Counted from the first letter of the stretch, positions 32,845-42,039 are shown. The stretch is DNA of 64,000 nucleotides from Desulfuromonadales bacterium (GCA_013349405.1 DUZS01000012.1:26831-90830), one strand, 5' to 3'. Notes: generated from the letters alone by a model not told the origin. Translations and numbers: made by a program.

Positions 32845-34065
32845 ATGGAAGCGATGTCAACGATGACAGGCCTCAAGAGTAGTGCTGATGTGTTGTTTCT
32901 TATGCTGGGCGCGGCGATGGTCTTTGCGATGCATGCAGGTTTTGCCTTCCTTGAAGTCGGCACCGTCCGAAAAAAGAACCAGGTGAACGCACTGGTAAAA
33001 ATTCTCACCGACTGGGCGGTTTCGACCGTCGTCTATTTTGTCATCGGCTTTCCGATCGCCTACGGGATCTCGTTTTTAAAGCCGGCCGAAGAGTTGCTCG
33101 GAAAAACGCAAGGCTACGATCTCGTCCATTACTTCTTCCTGCTCTGCTTCGCCGCCTGTATTCCGGCCATCATCTCCGGCGGCATTGCCGAACGGGCCAA
33201 GTTCTGGCCACAGGTAACCGCCGGCGCCATCTTTGCCGGGCTCACGTACCCGCTCTTTGAATCGCTGATCTGGGGACAGAACATGTCCCACGTACAATCT
33301 CTGTTCAAATCGATCGGCGGTGCCGAATTTCATGACTACGCCGGCTCTGTCGTCGTTCATTCAATCGGCGGCTGGATTGCACTCCCTGCGGTTTTGATCC
33401 TTGGACCACGCATGGGGCGCTATGTGCGCGGTAAGTCGCATCCGATTCTGGTCAGCAACATCCCCTTTCTGGCTCTTGGTTCTTGGATTCTCGCCGTCGG
33501 CTGGTTCGGCTTTAATGTCATGAGTGCCGGTAATCTGGAAAAGATCTCCGGCCTGGTTGCGGTGAACTCTCTGATGGCGATGGTTGGCGGTATCATTGCG
33601 GCGCTTGTCGCCGGCAGGAACGACCCCGGTTTCATTCACAACGGTGCTCTGGCCGGACTGATTGCAGTCTGTGCCGGCAGCGACATCATGCACCCGTTGG
33701 GAGCTCTTGCGGTCGGAGCGATCGCCTCGATAATTTTTGTCTATGGATTCCATTTTGAACAGGAAAAACTCAAGATCGATGATGTGTTGGGAGTATGGCC
33801 GTTACATGGCGTCATCGGCACCTGGGGGGGGATAGCTGCAGGTATATTCGGCCAGAAATTTCTCGGCGGGATGGGTGGCGTCAGCTTTGTTTCACAACTT
33901 GGCGGGAGCGCTCTTGCCGTTGTATTCGCCCTGGCCAGCAGCTTTATCGTCTACGGAGCCCTGCATAAAGCCGTCGGCATTCGCCTTAACCAGGAGGATG
34001 AATATAACGGCGCCGATATCGCAATTCACAATATCGGAGCCTATCCGGAAGACAGTATTCGCTGA
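32845..34065 (+). CDS. amt: Ammonium transporter (Amt/MEP/Rh family)
   Basis: A 406-residue polytopic membrane protein with about 11 helices. Signature segments are FLMLGAAMVFAMHAGFAFLE, the pore-region DYAGSVVVHSIGG (carrying the first conserved His) and WPLHGVIGTWGG (the second His). The Amt signature at AGDIMHPLG-like positions reads AGSDIMHPLGAL. It conducts ammonium or ammonia inward as a trimer. No glnK PII gene is adjacent, which is unusual since glnK-amtB are commonly paired. The sigma-54 promoter upstream suggests nitrogen control. Confidence 0.94.
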   Translation: MEAMSTMTGLKSSADVLFLMLGAAMVFAMHAGFAFLEVGTVRKKNQVNALVKILTDWAVSTVVYFVIGFPIAYGISFLKPAEELLGKTQGYDLVHYFFLLCFAACIPAIISGGIAERAKFWPQVTAGAIFAGLTYPLFESLIWGQNMSHVQSLFKSIGGAEFHDYAGSVVVHSIGGWIALPAVLILGPRMGRYVRGKSHPILVSNIPFLALGSWILAVGWFGFNVMSAGNLEKISGLVAVNSLMAMVGGIIAALVAGRNDPGFIHNGALAGLIAVCAGSDIMHPLGALAVGAIASIIFVYGFHFEQEKLKIDDVLGVWPLHGVIGTWGGIAAGIFGQKFLGGMGGVSFVSQLGGSALAVVFALASSFIVYGALHKAVGIRLNQEDEYNGADIAIHNIGAYPEDSIR

Positions 34066-34087
34066 TTGCGGTAATAATTGGGGGGAG

Positions 34088-35386
34088 TTAAATCCCTTGG
34101 GAATTAAGGATGCCTTGACCTGCTAGATCCTGTCGCACAATCGCCTCCAGGGAGGCGTCCAGCATGGCGCGGCGGCAGTCAACACCGTTGATTGCGGCGG
34201 TTTTGAGCAGGCGGAAGAAACGGCAGCCACCGAAACAGAGCGGCAGATAGGCACACTCCAGGCATTCATCGTTTTTCCAGACGTCGAGGTTGTGGGATTC
34301 GCGGTAGTCGCTGATACTGTCGGCGAGGGTGCTGATGGCGTATTCGGGCCACCCCATCAAGGCGGGACATTTGTAGAGCGAACCGTCATAGTTGACTACC
34401 AGGTTGTTGGTCAGTTCGATCATGCAGACACCCATGTGTGGCTTATCCACGGCAAAGCCGCGTCGCAGGGTTTCCTTACGCAGAAAGAGGTGTGCCTCAA
34501 TCAGCCATGGTTCGCTGCCGATGGCACAAGAGGCGCTGTGCGGATCATGTCCGCCGGATTTTGGATGCACAGGGGAAAATTGCACCGGCCCCAGTTGTGC
34601 CGGATCAATACCGGCTTCGAGCAGCGCATCAAACATGGCCGGAAACTCGCGGTAGTTTTCCCGGGTGAAATTACCACCCGGTTTGAGAGTAATGAGATCA
34701 CAGACAGCACACAGATTGTCCACGATTATTTGAAAACTCCCCTCCCCGGAAACAAAAGGGCGCTGACGATTATGTACCGCCGCCGGTCCATCAAGCGTTA
34801 TTTGCGCACTACGCAGTCCGAACGGCAGCAACTCCTCCACAACGGCACGGGTTAGCAGCGTGGCATTGGTGACCAGGCTACAGAAGAATTCAGTACCGGC
34901 GCTGACTGCTGCCTCCTGCACAGCACCGGCAATGTCCTTGAGTCGCGGGATCGCCATGAGTGGTTCGCCACCGTAAAAGCGGAGTTCCACGTCACGGCCA
35001 TGCTGGATTTGTTCACGCATTATATACTCGACCAGAAGCCGGGCTGTCTCTTCGCTCATAGCGTGGGCACCGCGAAAGTGATCTTCAAAGCAATAGGGAC
35101 AGGCGAGGTTGCAATCCAGGGTCAGGACCACCGTTGCCATAAACTTCCCGGAACAGCTATTGGTCTGATCAATCAAATGTATCATGGCTTCCCGCTCTGC
35201 CAGCGGGTCGTCTACCCAGAGTTCCAGACGCCGTAGTGTACCTCGATCCGACTCTGATAAAGAGCCGTCTCTGGCAGTGGCAAGAAATTCTTCCGGTACC
35301 CTGACCACCGAGCCTTTTCTGGTCGAGTAGAGCAGTACGTAACCGGGACGGTCAGGGTATATTTTCATGTAACGGGAAAGTGGCAT
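34088..35386 (-). CDS. Radical SAM/SPASM peptide maturase (geopeptide type)
   Basis: A 432-residue radical SAM enzyme with CNLACPYC (Cys 92, 96 and 99) binding the SAM cluster. The C-terminal SPASM domain has many cysteines (GVCMIE, YKCPALMG, ECLECAYLPLCFGGCRF, DCRRAM) for auxiliary iron-sulfur clusters. Such enzymes modify ribosomal peptides, often by thioether or carbon-carbon links. I chose the ATG at 35386 because GGAG lies six bases before it; the longer frame starts inside a terminator hairpin. The tiny Cys-Cys peptide gene 61 bases upstream is the likely substrate. Naming as geopeptide maturase rests on peptide and context. Confidence 0.9.
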   Translation of the reverse strand: MPLSRYMKIYPDRPGYVLLYSTRKGSVVRVPEEFLATARDGSLSESDRGTLRRLELWVDDPLAEREAMIHLIDQTNSCSGKFMATVVLTLDCNLACPYCFEDHFRGAHAMSEETARLLVEYIMREQIQHGRDVELRFYGGEPLMAIPRLKDIAGAVQEAAVSAGTEFFCSLVTNATLLTRAVVEELLPFGLRSAQITLDGPAAVHNRQRPFVSGEGSFQIIVDNLCAVCDLITLKPGGNFTRENYREFPAMFDALLEAGIDPAQLGPVQFSPVHPKSGGHDPHSASCAIGSEPWLIEAHLFLRKETLRRGFAVDKPHMGVCMIELTNNLVVNYDGSLYKCPALMGWPEYAISTLADSISDYRESHNLDVWKNDECLECAYLPLCFGGCRFFRLLKTAAINGVDCRRAMLDASLEAIVRQDLAGQGILNSQGI

Positions 35387-35402
35387 AGTTGCTCCAAAAA
35401 AA

Positions 35403-35424
35403 ATGGGGAGCATATGCTCCCCAT
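35403..35424 (-). terminator. Attenuating terminator between RiPP precursor and maturase
   Basis: A perfect 22-bp palindrome: arms ATGGGGAGCAT and ATGCTCCCCAT meet directly. On the minus strand it is followed by a run of nine Ts. It lies 22 bases after the precursor stop and just before the maturase ribosome-binding site. Partial read-through would give much more precursor than enzyme. Confidence 0.9.
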
Positions 35425-35446
35425 CGCAGGGTTAACGACAGATGCA

Positions 35447-35536
35447 TTAGCTGCGTACGCTTGAAACACCGCCGGTACAGCAGGCACTGACTACTTCCGT
35501 ATTCTCCACCCCTTCATCCAAAATTTCGATTGACAT
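35447..35536 (-). CDS. Geopeptide-like RiPP precursor, 29 residues
   Basis: A strong AGGGAGGA site precedes the ATG at 35536. The peptide opens MSIEILDEGVENTEVV, an acidic leader, and ends SACCTGGVSSVRS, a probable core with two adjacent cysteines, Gly-Gly and serines. It lies directly upstream of a SPASM maturase on the same strand, and the short acidic leader plus CCTGG core fits the putative geopeptide family described for Geobacter. The modification is unknown; Cys thioether links are a reasonable guess. No protease or dedicated exporter gene is next to it. Confidence 0.85.
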   Translation of the reverse strand: MSIEILDEGVENTEVVSACCTGGVSSVRS

Positions 35537-35562
35537 GAATTTATCCTCCCTGTGGATTGGTA

Positions 35563-35579
35563 CCATTCGGTTAGAATGG
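35563..35579. promoter_or_regulatory. Small palindrome between the RiPP and receptor genes
   Basis: CCATTC and GAATGG flank GGTTA in the 136-bp gap between the divergent precursor and TonB-receptor genes. A regulator bound here could control both directions. Six-base arms are modest evidence. Confidence 0.35.
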
Positions 35580-35672
35580 CCTTAATCAGGTTTTGATAAT
35601 AGACAAAGCCGCCAAATTAGGCTATAAGTTTTTGCCCTCAAGCTCAGTCATTGCTATTTCAGGAGTCATTAG

Positions 35673-37535
35673 TTGCGACGTATCGTGTGTCAAGAACTGC
35701 TTTTTGCCCTGCTGGTACTCCTGCTCAGCGGTGTTATGCCTGTTTTTGCCGCCGATGAATCCATTGATGTTCTTGGTTTTGTAGAACCTGAAAAAGCACT
35801 TGTATCCACCTACCGTAATCCCCACCCAAGCTCAAAGATTGCCGAAAACATCACAGTCATCACTGCTTCTGATATCGAACGCCTCAATGCCCACACTCTA
35901 GCCGAGGTGCTGCAGACTGTTCCCGGCATTGTATTCGATTACATGCGCACCCCAGCGACCTTCAGTGGCTTCAACGTTCAAGGTGCATATGCCTCCTCTG
36001 TACTGGTGCTGTTAGATGGAATCCGTCAGAACAGCTATAACGCAGGGTCTGCTATTCCCATCCTGATTCCGGTGCAGCAGATCGAACGGGTCGAGATCAT
36101 CAAGGGTGCGGCCTCTGCCGCCTGGGGATCTGCGCTTGGCGGCGTGATCAATATCATCACCAAAACGCCAAACCCGGATCGTCAAATGTCCGGAATGGTT
36201 TCCGGATCGGTTGGCTCGCAGTTCACCGGTGACTCCCGTGCCGAGCTTAGCGGCACCCTGGATCGCCTTGGTTACTACCTGACCGCTGGAAATATCCGCT
36301 CAAACGGTCTTACCCCCAACAGCGCCACCAACATGAATCACCTACACGGCAAGCTCACCTATCGCCTCCCCGGCAGTGGGACGGTGACATTGGGTCTGTC
36401 ACAGCTTGGCAATCACCACGGTCTGGACGAAGCGGACATGACGTCCAGTCGGGGGATATGGACTCATGATAAAAACGAGTTCCACCGTAGCAGCGGCTAT
36501 TTCAAGCTCAATCAGCCGTTAGGCAGCGAACTGACCCTTGATGTTAGCGGCAATTTCCTCCGTTTTGATGAGCATTTCTTTTGGGGAGAGCTTGATAACC
36601 AAGGTGGAGCAATATTTACCAATGATCTTACTGAACGCGCTACAGCCCGTGACGGTAGTGCCCGCCTGACCTGGGGTGACGGCCAGCGCAATCTGGTAAC
36701 CGGTGTTGAATACGGCCATGTAAAATCTCGTGGTGGCGACCTGCTCCACTTGCCGCTAAACTACGACCGGAGCTTTGACCATTCGGCAATTTACGGCAAC
36801 GGCACCTGGACGATCAATCAACTGACGATTCTCCCCGGCTTCCGTCTCGACAAGACCGGTATATCCGGCGATAAAACCAGCTATACTCTCGGCGCAACCT
36901 ATCAACTTGCCGAGTCCACGACGCTGCGCGGCTACTACGCAGATGGTTTCAACCTGCCGCTACTGGGCTATTCTACCGATCTTCAACGGATTAAGACGTC
37001 CCAGCTCGGTTTGGAGAGTGGTGCAATTCCCTATCTTTGGCTGAAGGGCACCTGGTTCTTCAACACCTTGCGCGATAGTCAGTCTGCAATGCTTATAACC
37101 ACCAATCAGGATCGTCAGGGGTTTGAGCTTGAAGCCAGCACCACCCCGGTTTACAACGTGTCGCTCACCAGCGGCTATACCTATCTGTACGCAAAAAACA
37201 GTGATACCGGGGAACGGTTGCAGACCGACAGCAGCCAATCAGTCCCTCCCCATCTGGTGAAACTGGCACTACATTACAATAACTCCGAGAACGGACTGCG
37301 CGGTGTGCTAACCGGTAACTATGCCTGGTGGAACTCATCTCCCAGCCTTCCGGCTGCAAGCAACGGCGTAATCTGGGACTTGCTTCTGAACTGGAAGTTG
37401 AGCCCAGTTCATGGTCTGTCGCCGGAACTGTTCCTCTCCGGGCATAACCTCTTTAATGGCGTACAGACTACCAATAAAGATTTATACACCAATCCAACCC
37501 GCTGGTTCGAAGGCGGACTCCGGGTGAACTTCTGA
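35673..37535 (+). CDS. TonB-dependent outer-membrane receptor
   Basis: A 620-residue receptor with a Sec signal peptide (about residues 1-26), a plug domain (NITVITASDIERLNAHTLAE, VLVLLDGIRQNSYNAG, IERVEIIKGAASAAWGSALG) and a 22-strand-type barrel ending ...GGLRVNF with terminal Phe. It would import a large or scarce ligand using TonB energy. The start is TTG with AGGAG seven bases upstream. It is followed by a substrate-binding protein with a one-base overlap and is divergent from the RiPP pair. Ligand unknown. Confidence 0.92.
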   Translation: MRRIVCQELLFALLVLLLSGVMPVFAADESIDVLGFVEPEKALVSTYRNPHPSSKIAENITVITASDIERLNAHTLAEVLQTVPGIVFDYMRTPATFSGFNVQGAYASSVLVLLDGIRQNSYNAGSAIPILIPVQQIERVEIIKGAASAAWGSALGGVINIITKTPNPDRQMSGMVSGSVGSQFTGDSRAELSGTLDRLGYYLTAGNIRSNGLTPNSATNMNHLHGKLTYRLPGSGTVTLGLSQLGNHHGLDEADMTSSRGIWTHDKNEFHRSSGYFKLNQPLGSELTLDVSGNFLRFDEHFFWGELDNQGGAIFTNDLTERATARDGSARLTWGDGQRNLVTGVEYGHVKSRGGDLLHLPLNYDRSFDHSAIYGNGTWTINQLTILPGFRLDKTGISGDKTSYTLGATYQLAESTTLRGYYADGFNLPLLGYSTDLQRIKTSQLGLESGAIPYLWLKGTWFFNTLRDSQSAMLITTNQDRQGFELEASTTPVYNVSLTSGYTYLYAKNSDTGERLQTDSSQSVPPHLVKLALHYNNSENGLRGVLTGNYAWWNSSPSLPAASNGVIWDLLLNWKLSPVHGLSPELFLSGHNLFNGVQTTNKDLYTNPTRWFEGGLRVNF

Positions 37536-38425
37536 TGCGGCGCCTGGTCCTGCTGATAGTCGCCCTGGCGACCCTGCTCCCCTCGCTGGCACAGGCCTAC
37601 GACGTGCTGATACTCCAGAGCCGCCGTGATCCTGCCTATGAAGAGGTGTTGAGCGGGTTCCGCAGCGGCCAGAGCGTGTCGCAGCGGGTGGTCGTGCTGG
37701 CTGACTACGCCGAAGTTGATGTGGTCCGCATCGTGCGTGAGGATCGCCCCCGCATGATTCTCGCAGTGGGTGATGCCGCCGTGACGGCAAGCCGCACGGT
37801 GAGGAACCTGCCGGTGGTCTCGGTACTGGCGCTCGGCATCCATAACAAAAAGCATGCCACGTCCAACCTCACCGGTATCAGCATGTTTGCTCATCCGGAG
37901 CAGTATGTCAGTCTGTTCAAAAGTATGAAGATCCGGCGGGTCGGCGTGGTCGGCGATGCGGAAAAAAGCGGCTGGTATCAGCGACTGGCCAGTAAAACGG
38001 CACGTGAGGCAGGGATTGAGTTGGTGACCCGGGAAATATCTGCACCTCACGAAACAGTTGCACAACTTGAAACACTGGCCGGCAAGGTTGATGCGCTCTG
38101 GATGCTGCCGGATACGACTGCGGTAACCCGTGAAACGTCCGAAGCATATTTCCGCTTCGGCCAGCAGAACTCTGTGCCGGTGATCTCGTTTGCGCCAAGT
38201 TATCTGGGACTGGGCGCTGCAGCTGTGCTGGAAATAGACAGGGTTGCCATGGGCAGGCAGGCTTTTGCCCTGGCTGCGAAACTTCTCAACGAAAGGAGCA
38301 CCATCCCGCCGGTCGAACTTTCCAAAGTGGTAACAGTCAGGACCAATCCCGTTGTTCTACAAAGAATGGGGCTTCCTGTTAAGCTTATGTCACTTCAGCC
38401 ACAGAGTTATCCCCCCCCCCTCTAA
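37535..38425 (+). CDS. ABC-type substrate-binding-like periplasmic protein
   Basis: A 296-residue exported protein (signal peptide about residues 1-21, LPSLAQA cut) of the COG2984/ABC_sub_bind fold: YDVLILQSRRDPAYEEVLSG, VNGLMIL-like RMILAVGDAAVTA, FKSMKIRRVGVVGD and ALWMLPDTTAV. The start overlaps the receptor stop (TGATG). No ABC permease or ATPase is linked, so it may act as a periplasmic sensor or hand-off protein for the receptor. The gene ends in a run of ten C bases that sets its reading frame for the last residues. Confidence 0.85.
   Translation: MRRLVLLIVALATLLPSLAQAYDVLILQSRRDPAYEEVLSGFRSGQSVSQRVVVLADYAEVDVVRIVREDRPRMILAVGDAAVTASRTVRNLPVVSVLALGIHNKKHATSNLTGISMFAHPEQYVSLFKSMKIRRVGVVGDAEKSGWYQRLASKTAREAGIELVTREISAPHETVAQLETLAGKVDALWMLPDTTAVTRETSEAYFRFGQQNSVPVISFAPSYLGLGAAAVLEIDRVAMGRQAFALAAKLLNERSTIPPVELSKVVTVRTNPVVLQRMGLPVKLMSLQPQSYPPPL
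38411..38420 (+). repeat. Ten-C homopolymer at the 3' end of the substrate-binding gene
   Basis: The last codons are CCC CCC CCC CTC TAA. Losing one C changes the end to PPPSNAPR; gaining one extends it by about 20 residues. The tract is prone to slippage and to sequencing error. Confidence 0.9.
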
Positions 38426-38735
38426 CGCTCCGAGATAGCCTTCAGGGGCTTCCAGAGGCGTATTCACATGCGCCAAAATCTGCTGCCCCCTCCTGATCCT
38501 CACATGCTGAAACGGATTGCAACGGGCTGGACTAACAACGGATGGATTATGCGCTAACTAGCTTGTTTTATGTTGCATTTCAAATACTGGCAAACCTTGT
38601 TTGAGCTCCTCACATACCGTTTCTTTCGTTGACAATAGTACAGAGAAGTGCTACTCAATACGCATTTTACCTGTACTCTCCATCTGCTCTCCGTACGTCG
38701 TCAGTTGCGTGTCCGGCCAAAAGAGGTCAATTAAA
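38426..38735. other. 310 bases without a recognised gene
   Basis: No long frame with coding character was found. It must hold the promoter of the envelope operon that starts with a GTG at 38736. An open frame from 38601 runs into that gene but has no ribosome-binding site and an atypical N-terminus, so it is treated as untranslated. Confidence 0.5.
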
Positions 38736-41201
38736 GTGATTTTATTGAGATTATGCCACTACATCCTCCCCCGGCTCATGGTCGTCGTGATCTTAATTTC
38801 TTCTCTGATCGCGTCTCCGGCGTTCTGTCAGGACACGGAGGACTCTCAGCTTTTTATTGCCGGCTTCAACGCCTACCAGCAGAAAGATTACGCATCTTCA
38901 ATTGAAAAAATGAATGAGGTGTTGCAGAAACATCCCGATACTCCACTCAGGGATATGGCGCTTTTCTGGCTCTCCCGCTCCTATTTTAAAGTGGGCAACC
39001 AGCAGGAAGCTGCCCGCTATCTTTCTCAATTTTCCAAAGAATATCCTGATAATCCGCTCAAAAGTACTGTTGAGGACGAACTGCTCGCCCTTACGGCTCG
39101 CTTTGAAAAGGGCGAAAAACTGGTCGGCGGACCACCTCCGGTCAGACCGCCTGACCTCCTGGCGGCCCAGAAAATAAAGGCCCAAAAAGAACTGGCCGCT
39201 GCTGTTGAAGCTGAAGAGGCGAAACGGGCTGCCGCTGCGGCGGAATCAGTTCGTGTCACTGCGGCTACTGCTGAGCAGGATCGGATAGCTCTGGAAGCTG
39301 CCTCACGGGAAAAAGCCGAGCAGCAGAAAGTTGCCGCTCTCAAAGCTGAAGAGTCCCTCAAAATCACGCAGCAGATTCGCATGGCTGTACTGGCATCAGA
39401 GCAGGAGATGCTGGCTGCTGCAAAGGCTGAAGAGTCAAAACTGGCTGCTGCGGTGGCAGCTGAAGAGAAGAAAGAACAAGAACGTCTGGCCGTTTATAGA
39501 GCAGAGCAGAATCAACTGGCTGTTCTCAAGAATAAAGACTCCCAAAGGGCACCGGTACAATTTACCGAGGTGACTGCTGATGCTTCAAAACGGGCATATC
39601 GTGAGAAAGCAATCAGCGAGTATAAATCCATCATTGACAAGTACCCTGCCTCTGCTGCTGCAGTTACTGCAGCAGCAAAGCTCCGTGAGCTCGGCATTGT
39701 CACCGCTTTACCCCCTGCATTTGGTGAAGCATCCCCGCTTGAAAATACCCAGGTTTTACGGTTTGAAGTTGTTCAATTCGCCGCCTTTGAGTTTAATCTC
39801 CTTGCCCGCCCGGAAACGTTTACTGCCGGACGACAGTTTGAGGTACCATTTGAAGTCATAAACCGGGGTAACGGTGTCGATTCATTCTATCTTGATTCGG
39901 CATTCCCTGCTGAATTTGGCGCACGCTTTGCCTCAACCGCATTTCCCGGCGGTGCAATCAACCAGACTCCTGAACTTGGCCCGGGCGAAACATTTAAAGG
40001 CTCTCTTTCCTTTGTCATTCCGCCAGCCAGTATTGACGGCCTGCGCATAACGTACCCGGTTAAAGTGGCGTCACGATTGGCTGCAGAAGCGAGCCAGTCA
40101 CGTGAGGTCAAGGTTATTACCTCTGCACCGCTCCTCCGCGCAATTCTGCGCACAGAGAAAACCAGGCCACTTCCGGGAGACAAGGTGTTGTATCGCATTG
40201 CAATCCTTAACGCAGGTTCGGATGCTGCGCAGGATGTTACTTTCCGCGTTAACTTCCCGCCACAGTTTGAGCCGGTCGATTACGTGGCGGCCGGTTTCAG
40301 GCAGGAGATGAAATCAGCACTTGTCGTTGACGGAATGCAGGTAAAATCGGGGGAAAGCCGCGAATTCTCCGTCGCTTTCCAGCTTAAGGATGATTCTTTG
40401 GCGGGCCAGGAACTTTTGGCACGCGTTGAGCTGATTAACACTATTCAAAAAACCGCTGCCGCCTTTGTTTCTAATACGGCCTATGTGGAACCGCAGCGAA
40501 GTATACTCGTTCGCACCGGTTCAGAGCGTCTGGTTGCCTTTCCCGGTCAGACAATAGCGGTTCCGTTTGTTGTTACCAACAAGAGCAATATCCGGGAAAA
40601 ATATAAGATTGTTTCCGTCGTTTCCGGCCTTCAGGAAGCGGTTATTTTCCACGACATCAACCGTGACGGCATCAGGCAGGCAGGTGAACCGGTTATTACT
40701 GAGATTGGCCCGTTGGCGCCTCATGAAGAAGCGAGTGTCGTAGTAGAAATCAAAACAGCAAAGCGCGCAATTGATGGCAGTCAGGACAGTGTCAAGGTTT
40801 CATTTGTATCAGAAGGGGACCCTGCCAGTGCTGCATCAGGGGCGACTCAGCTGACCTATTCGAGACCTGTTTTAAATATGGCCATGTCGGGGCGTGATGG
40901 TCGGCTTAAGCCCGGTGACGTAACCTCCTTTGATTTGGTAATCGCAAACCAGGGCTCTAATATAGCGCGTATAGTAGAGCTGCAGAGCGTCTGGCCGGAA
41001 CAGTTGGAGCTTATGGCTGCGGATCCTGCAACCAGTGTTGTCAGCAACGGGGCGATTGTCTGGCGCTTTAAGGAACTGGGAGCCGGAGAGAAACGCAGCA
41101 TCAGGGTTTCATTCAGAGTCAAGCCGGGCATCGGAGTTGGCACCGCTATCCAAGTCAAAAATATTCTGACCTATGAAGACCGACTGGGGAACAGGTATTG
41201 A
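38736..41201 (+). CDS. Large exported TPR/coiled-coil/DUF11-like protein
   Basis: An 821-residue protein in layers: a signal peptide (RLMVVVILISSLIASPAFCQ); a TPR pair (DSQLFIAGFNAYQQKDYASS, about 40-120); an Ala/Glu/Lys-rich coiled coil (about 140-300) with repeated AEEAKRAAAAAE-like stretches; a second short TPR-like segment; then three or more Ig-like DUF11-type repeats (FEVINRGNGVDSFY, RIAILNAGSDAAQDVTF, VVTNKSNIREKYKIV, LVIANQGSNIARIVELQ). The GTG at 38736 with AGAGG nine bases upstream is preferred. It probably spans or coats the periplasm. The next gene starts one base after its stop. Confidence 0.8.
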   Translation: MILLRLCHYILPRLMVVVILISSLIASPAFCQDTEDSQLFIAGFNAYQQKDYASSIEKMNEVLQKHPDTPLRDMALFWLSRSYFKVGNQQEAARYLSQFSKEYPDNPLKSTVEDELLALTARFEKGEKLVGGPPPVRPPDLLAAQKIKAQKELAAAVEAEEAKRAAAAAESVRVTAATAEQDRIALEAASREKAEQQKVAALKAEESLKITQQIRMAVLASEQEMLAAAKAEESKLAAAVAAEEKKEQERLAVYRAEQNQLAVLKNKDSQRAPVQFTEVTADASKRAYREKAISEYKSIIDKYPASAAAVTAAAKLRELGIVTALPPAFGEASPLENTQVLRFEVVQFAAFEFNLLARPETFTAGRQFEVPFEVINRGNGVDSFYLDSAFPAEFGARFASTAFPGGAINQTPELGPGETFKGSLSFVIPPASIDGLRITYPVKVASRLAAEASQSREVKVITSAPLLRAILRTEKTRPLPGDKVLYRIAILNAGSDAAQDVTFRVNFPPQFEPVDYVAAGFRQEMKSALVVDGMQVKSGESREFSVAFQLKDDSLAGQELLARVELINTIQKTAAAFVSNTAYVEPQRSILVRTGSERLVAFPGQTIAVPFVVTNKSNIREKYKIVSVVSGLQEAVIFHDINRDGIRQAGEPVITEIGPLAPHEEASVVVEIKTAKRAIDGSQDSVKVSFVSEGDPASAASGATQLTYSRPVLNMAMSGRDGRLKPGDVTSFDLVIANQGSNIARIVELQSVWPEQLELMAADPATSVVSNGAIVWRFKELGAGEKRSIRVSFRVKPGIGVGTAIQVKNILTYEDRLGNRY

Positions 41202-41202
41202 T

Positions 41203-42039
41203 ATGGCACATTATGCACTCCGAACGATAGTCACCATGCTCCTTTTTTGCTCAGTACCGACCTCCCGGGCTCAAGAGCCTCCGCGGAACGCCCCCCAGGC
41301 TCCTGCACAAAAGTATCTGCTGTACGCTCCTCAGCCCGTGACTACCAGGAACGCGTCTCCCGCGCAGGAAGGCATCATCGTTCAGGAAATTGATGTTAAA
41401 AAAGGTGATACACTGTATGATCTTTCCCGTAAGTTCAGCGGTCATGGCATGTATTTCCCCCAGATACTTCTGTTTAACTCGATTCATAATCCAAATCTGA
41501 TTTACCCGGGGAACAAGCTCAAAGTTCCGCTAACCCACCATGCCGACAACGATGAAAACGCTGCTTCAAAGCCGGTGGAGAAATCAGACAAAGCTAAAGC
41601 AGCTGGCGTAAAAAAAACCCGGCCAGAAATGAAAGCAACCGCTCCAGCACGTCAGTCGACTGCTACGCCTCAAAATACGGAGATTTCACTCAGTGAATTG
41701 AGAGCGCCTGAAACGGCTAAAAGTACCAAAAGTACACACAAGAATAAACCAGTACTCCCGGCCAGGAAAAATACTGTATCAGAAGCGTCGGCTGTGCCGA
41801 AGCTTTCCGCTCCTCTCCCTGCATATTATACACGTCAGGTACCAACAATCCCCCCTGCTGTTAATGCCGTTTCGAACCAGAAGCTTTTTGAAGCGGCGGT
41901 AAAGGCATATCGAGTTGATGATTGCCGTACTGCTCTTGAGCTGCTGGATCGCTACCTCCTCAACAATCCTGATTCGCCGCTTGCTGCAGACGCAAATCTT
42001 TATAAAGCAGAATGCTACATGAAATTATCTGCTCAATAA
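41203..42039 (+). CDS. LysM-domain protein with TPR-like tail
   Basis: A 278-residue protein with a signal peptide (TIVTMLLFCSVPTSRAQ), a LysM module (VKKGDTLYDLSRKFSG...LIYPGNKLKVPL, about residues 60-112) that binds glycan strands, a basic Lys/Thr-rich linker, and a C-terminal tetratricopeptide-like segment (FEAAVKAYRVDDCRTALELL). It likely anchors to peptidoglycan in the periplasm and docks a partner, perhaps the preceding giant protein. The ATG at 41203 follows that gene's stop by one base; an earlier in-frame start lies inside it. Confidence 0.85.
   Translation: MAHYALRTIVTMLLFCSVPTSRAQEPPRNAPQAPAQKYLLYAPQPVTTRNASPAQEGIIVQEIDVKKGDTLYDLSRKFSGHGMYFPQILLFNSIHNPNLIYPGNKLKVPLTHHADNDENAASKPVEKSDKAKAAGVKKTRPEMKATAPARQSTATPQNTEISLSELRAPETAKSTKSTHKNKPVLPARKNTVSEASAVPKLSAPLPAYYTRQVPTIPPAVNAVSNQKLFEAAVKAYRVDDCRTALELLDRYLLNNPDSPLAADANLYKAECYMKLSAQ

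Noticed and set aside
38560..38640. GGCAAACC-like match to a cyclic-dinucleotide (GEMM) riboswitch
   Set aside because: The second conserved block with the paired stem was not found nearby.
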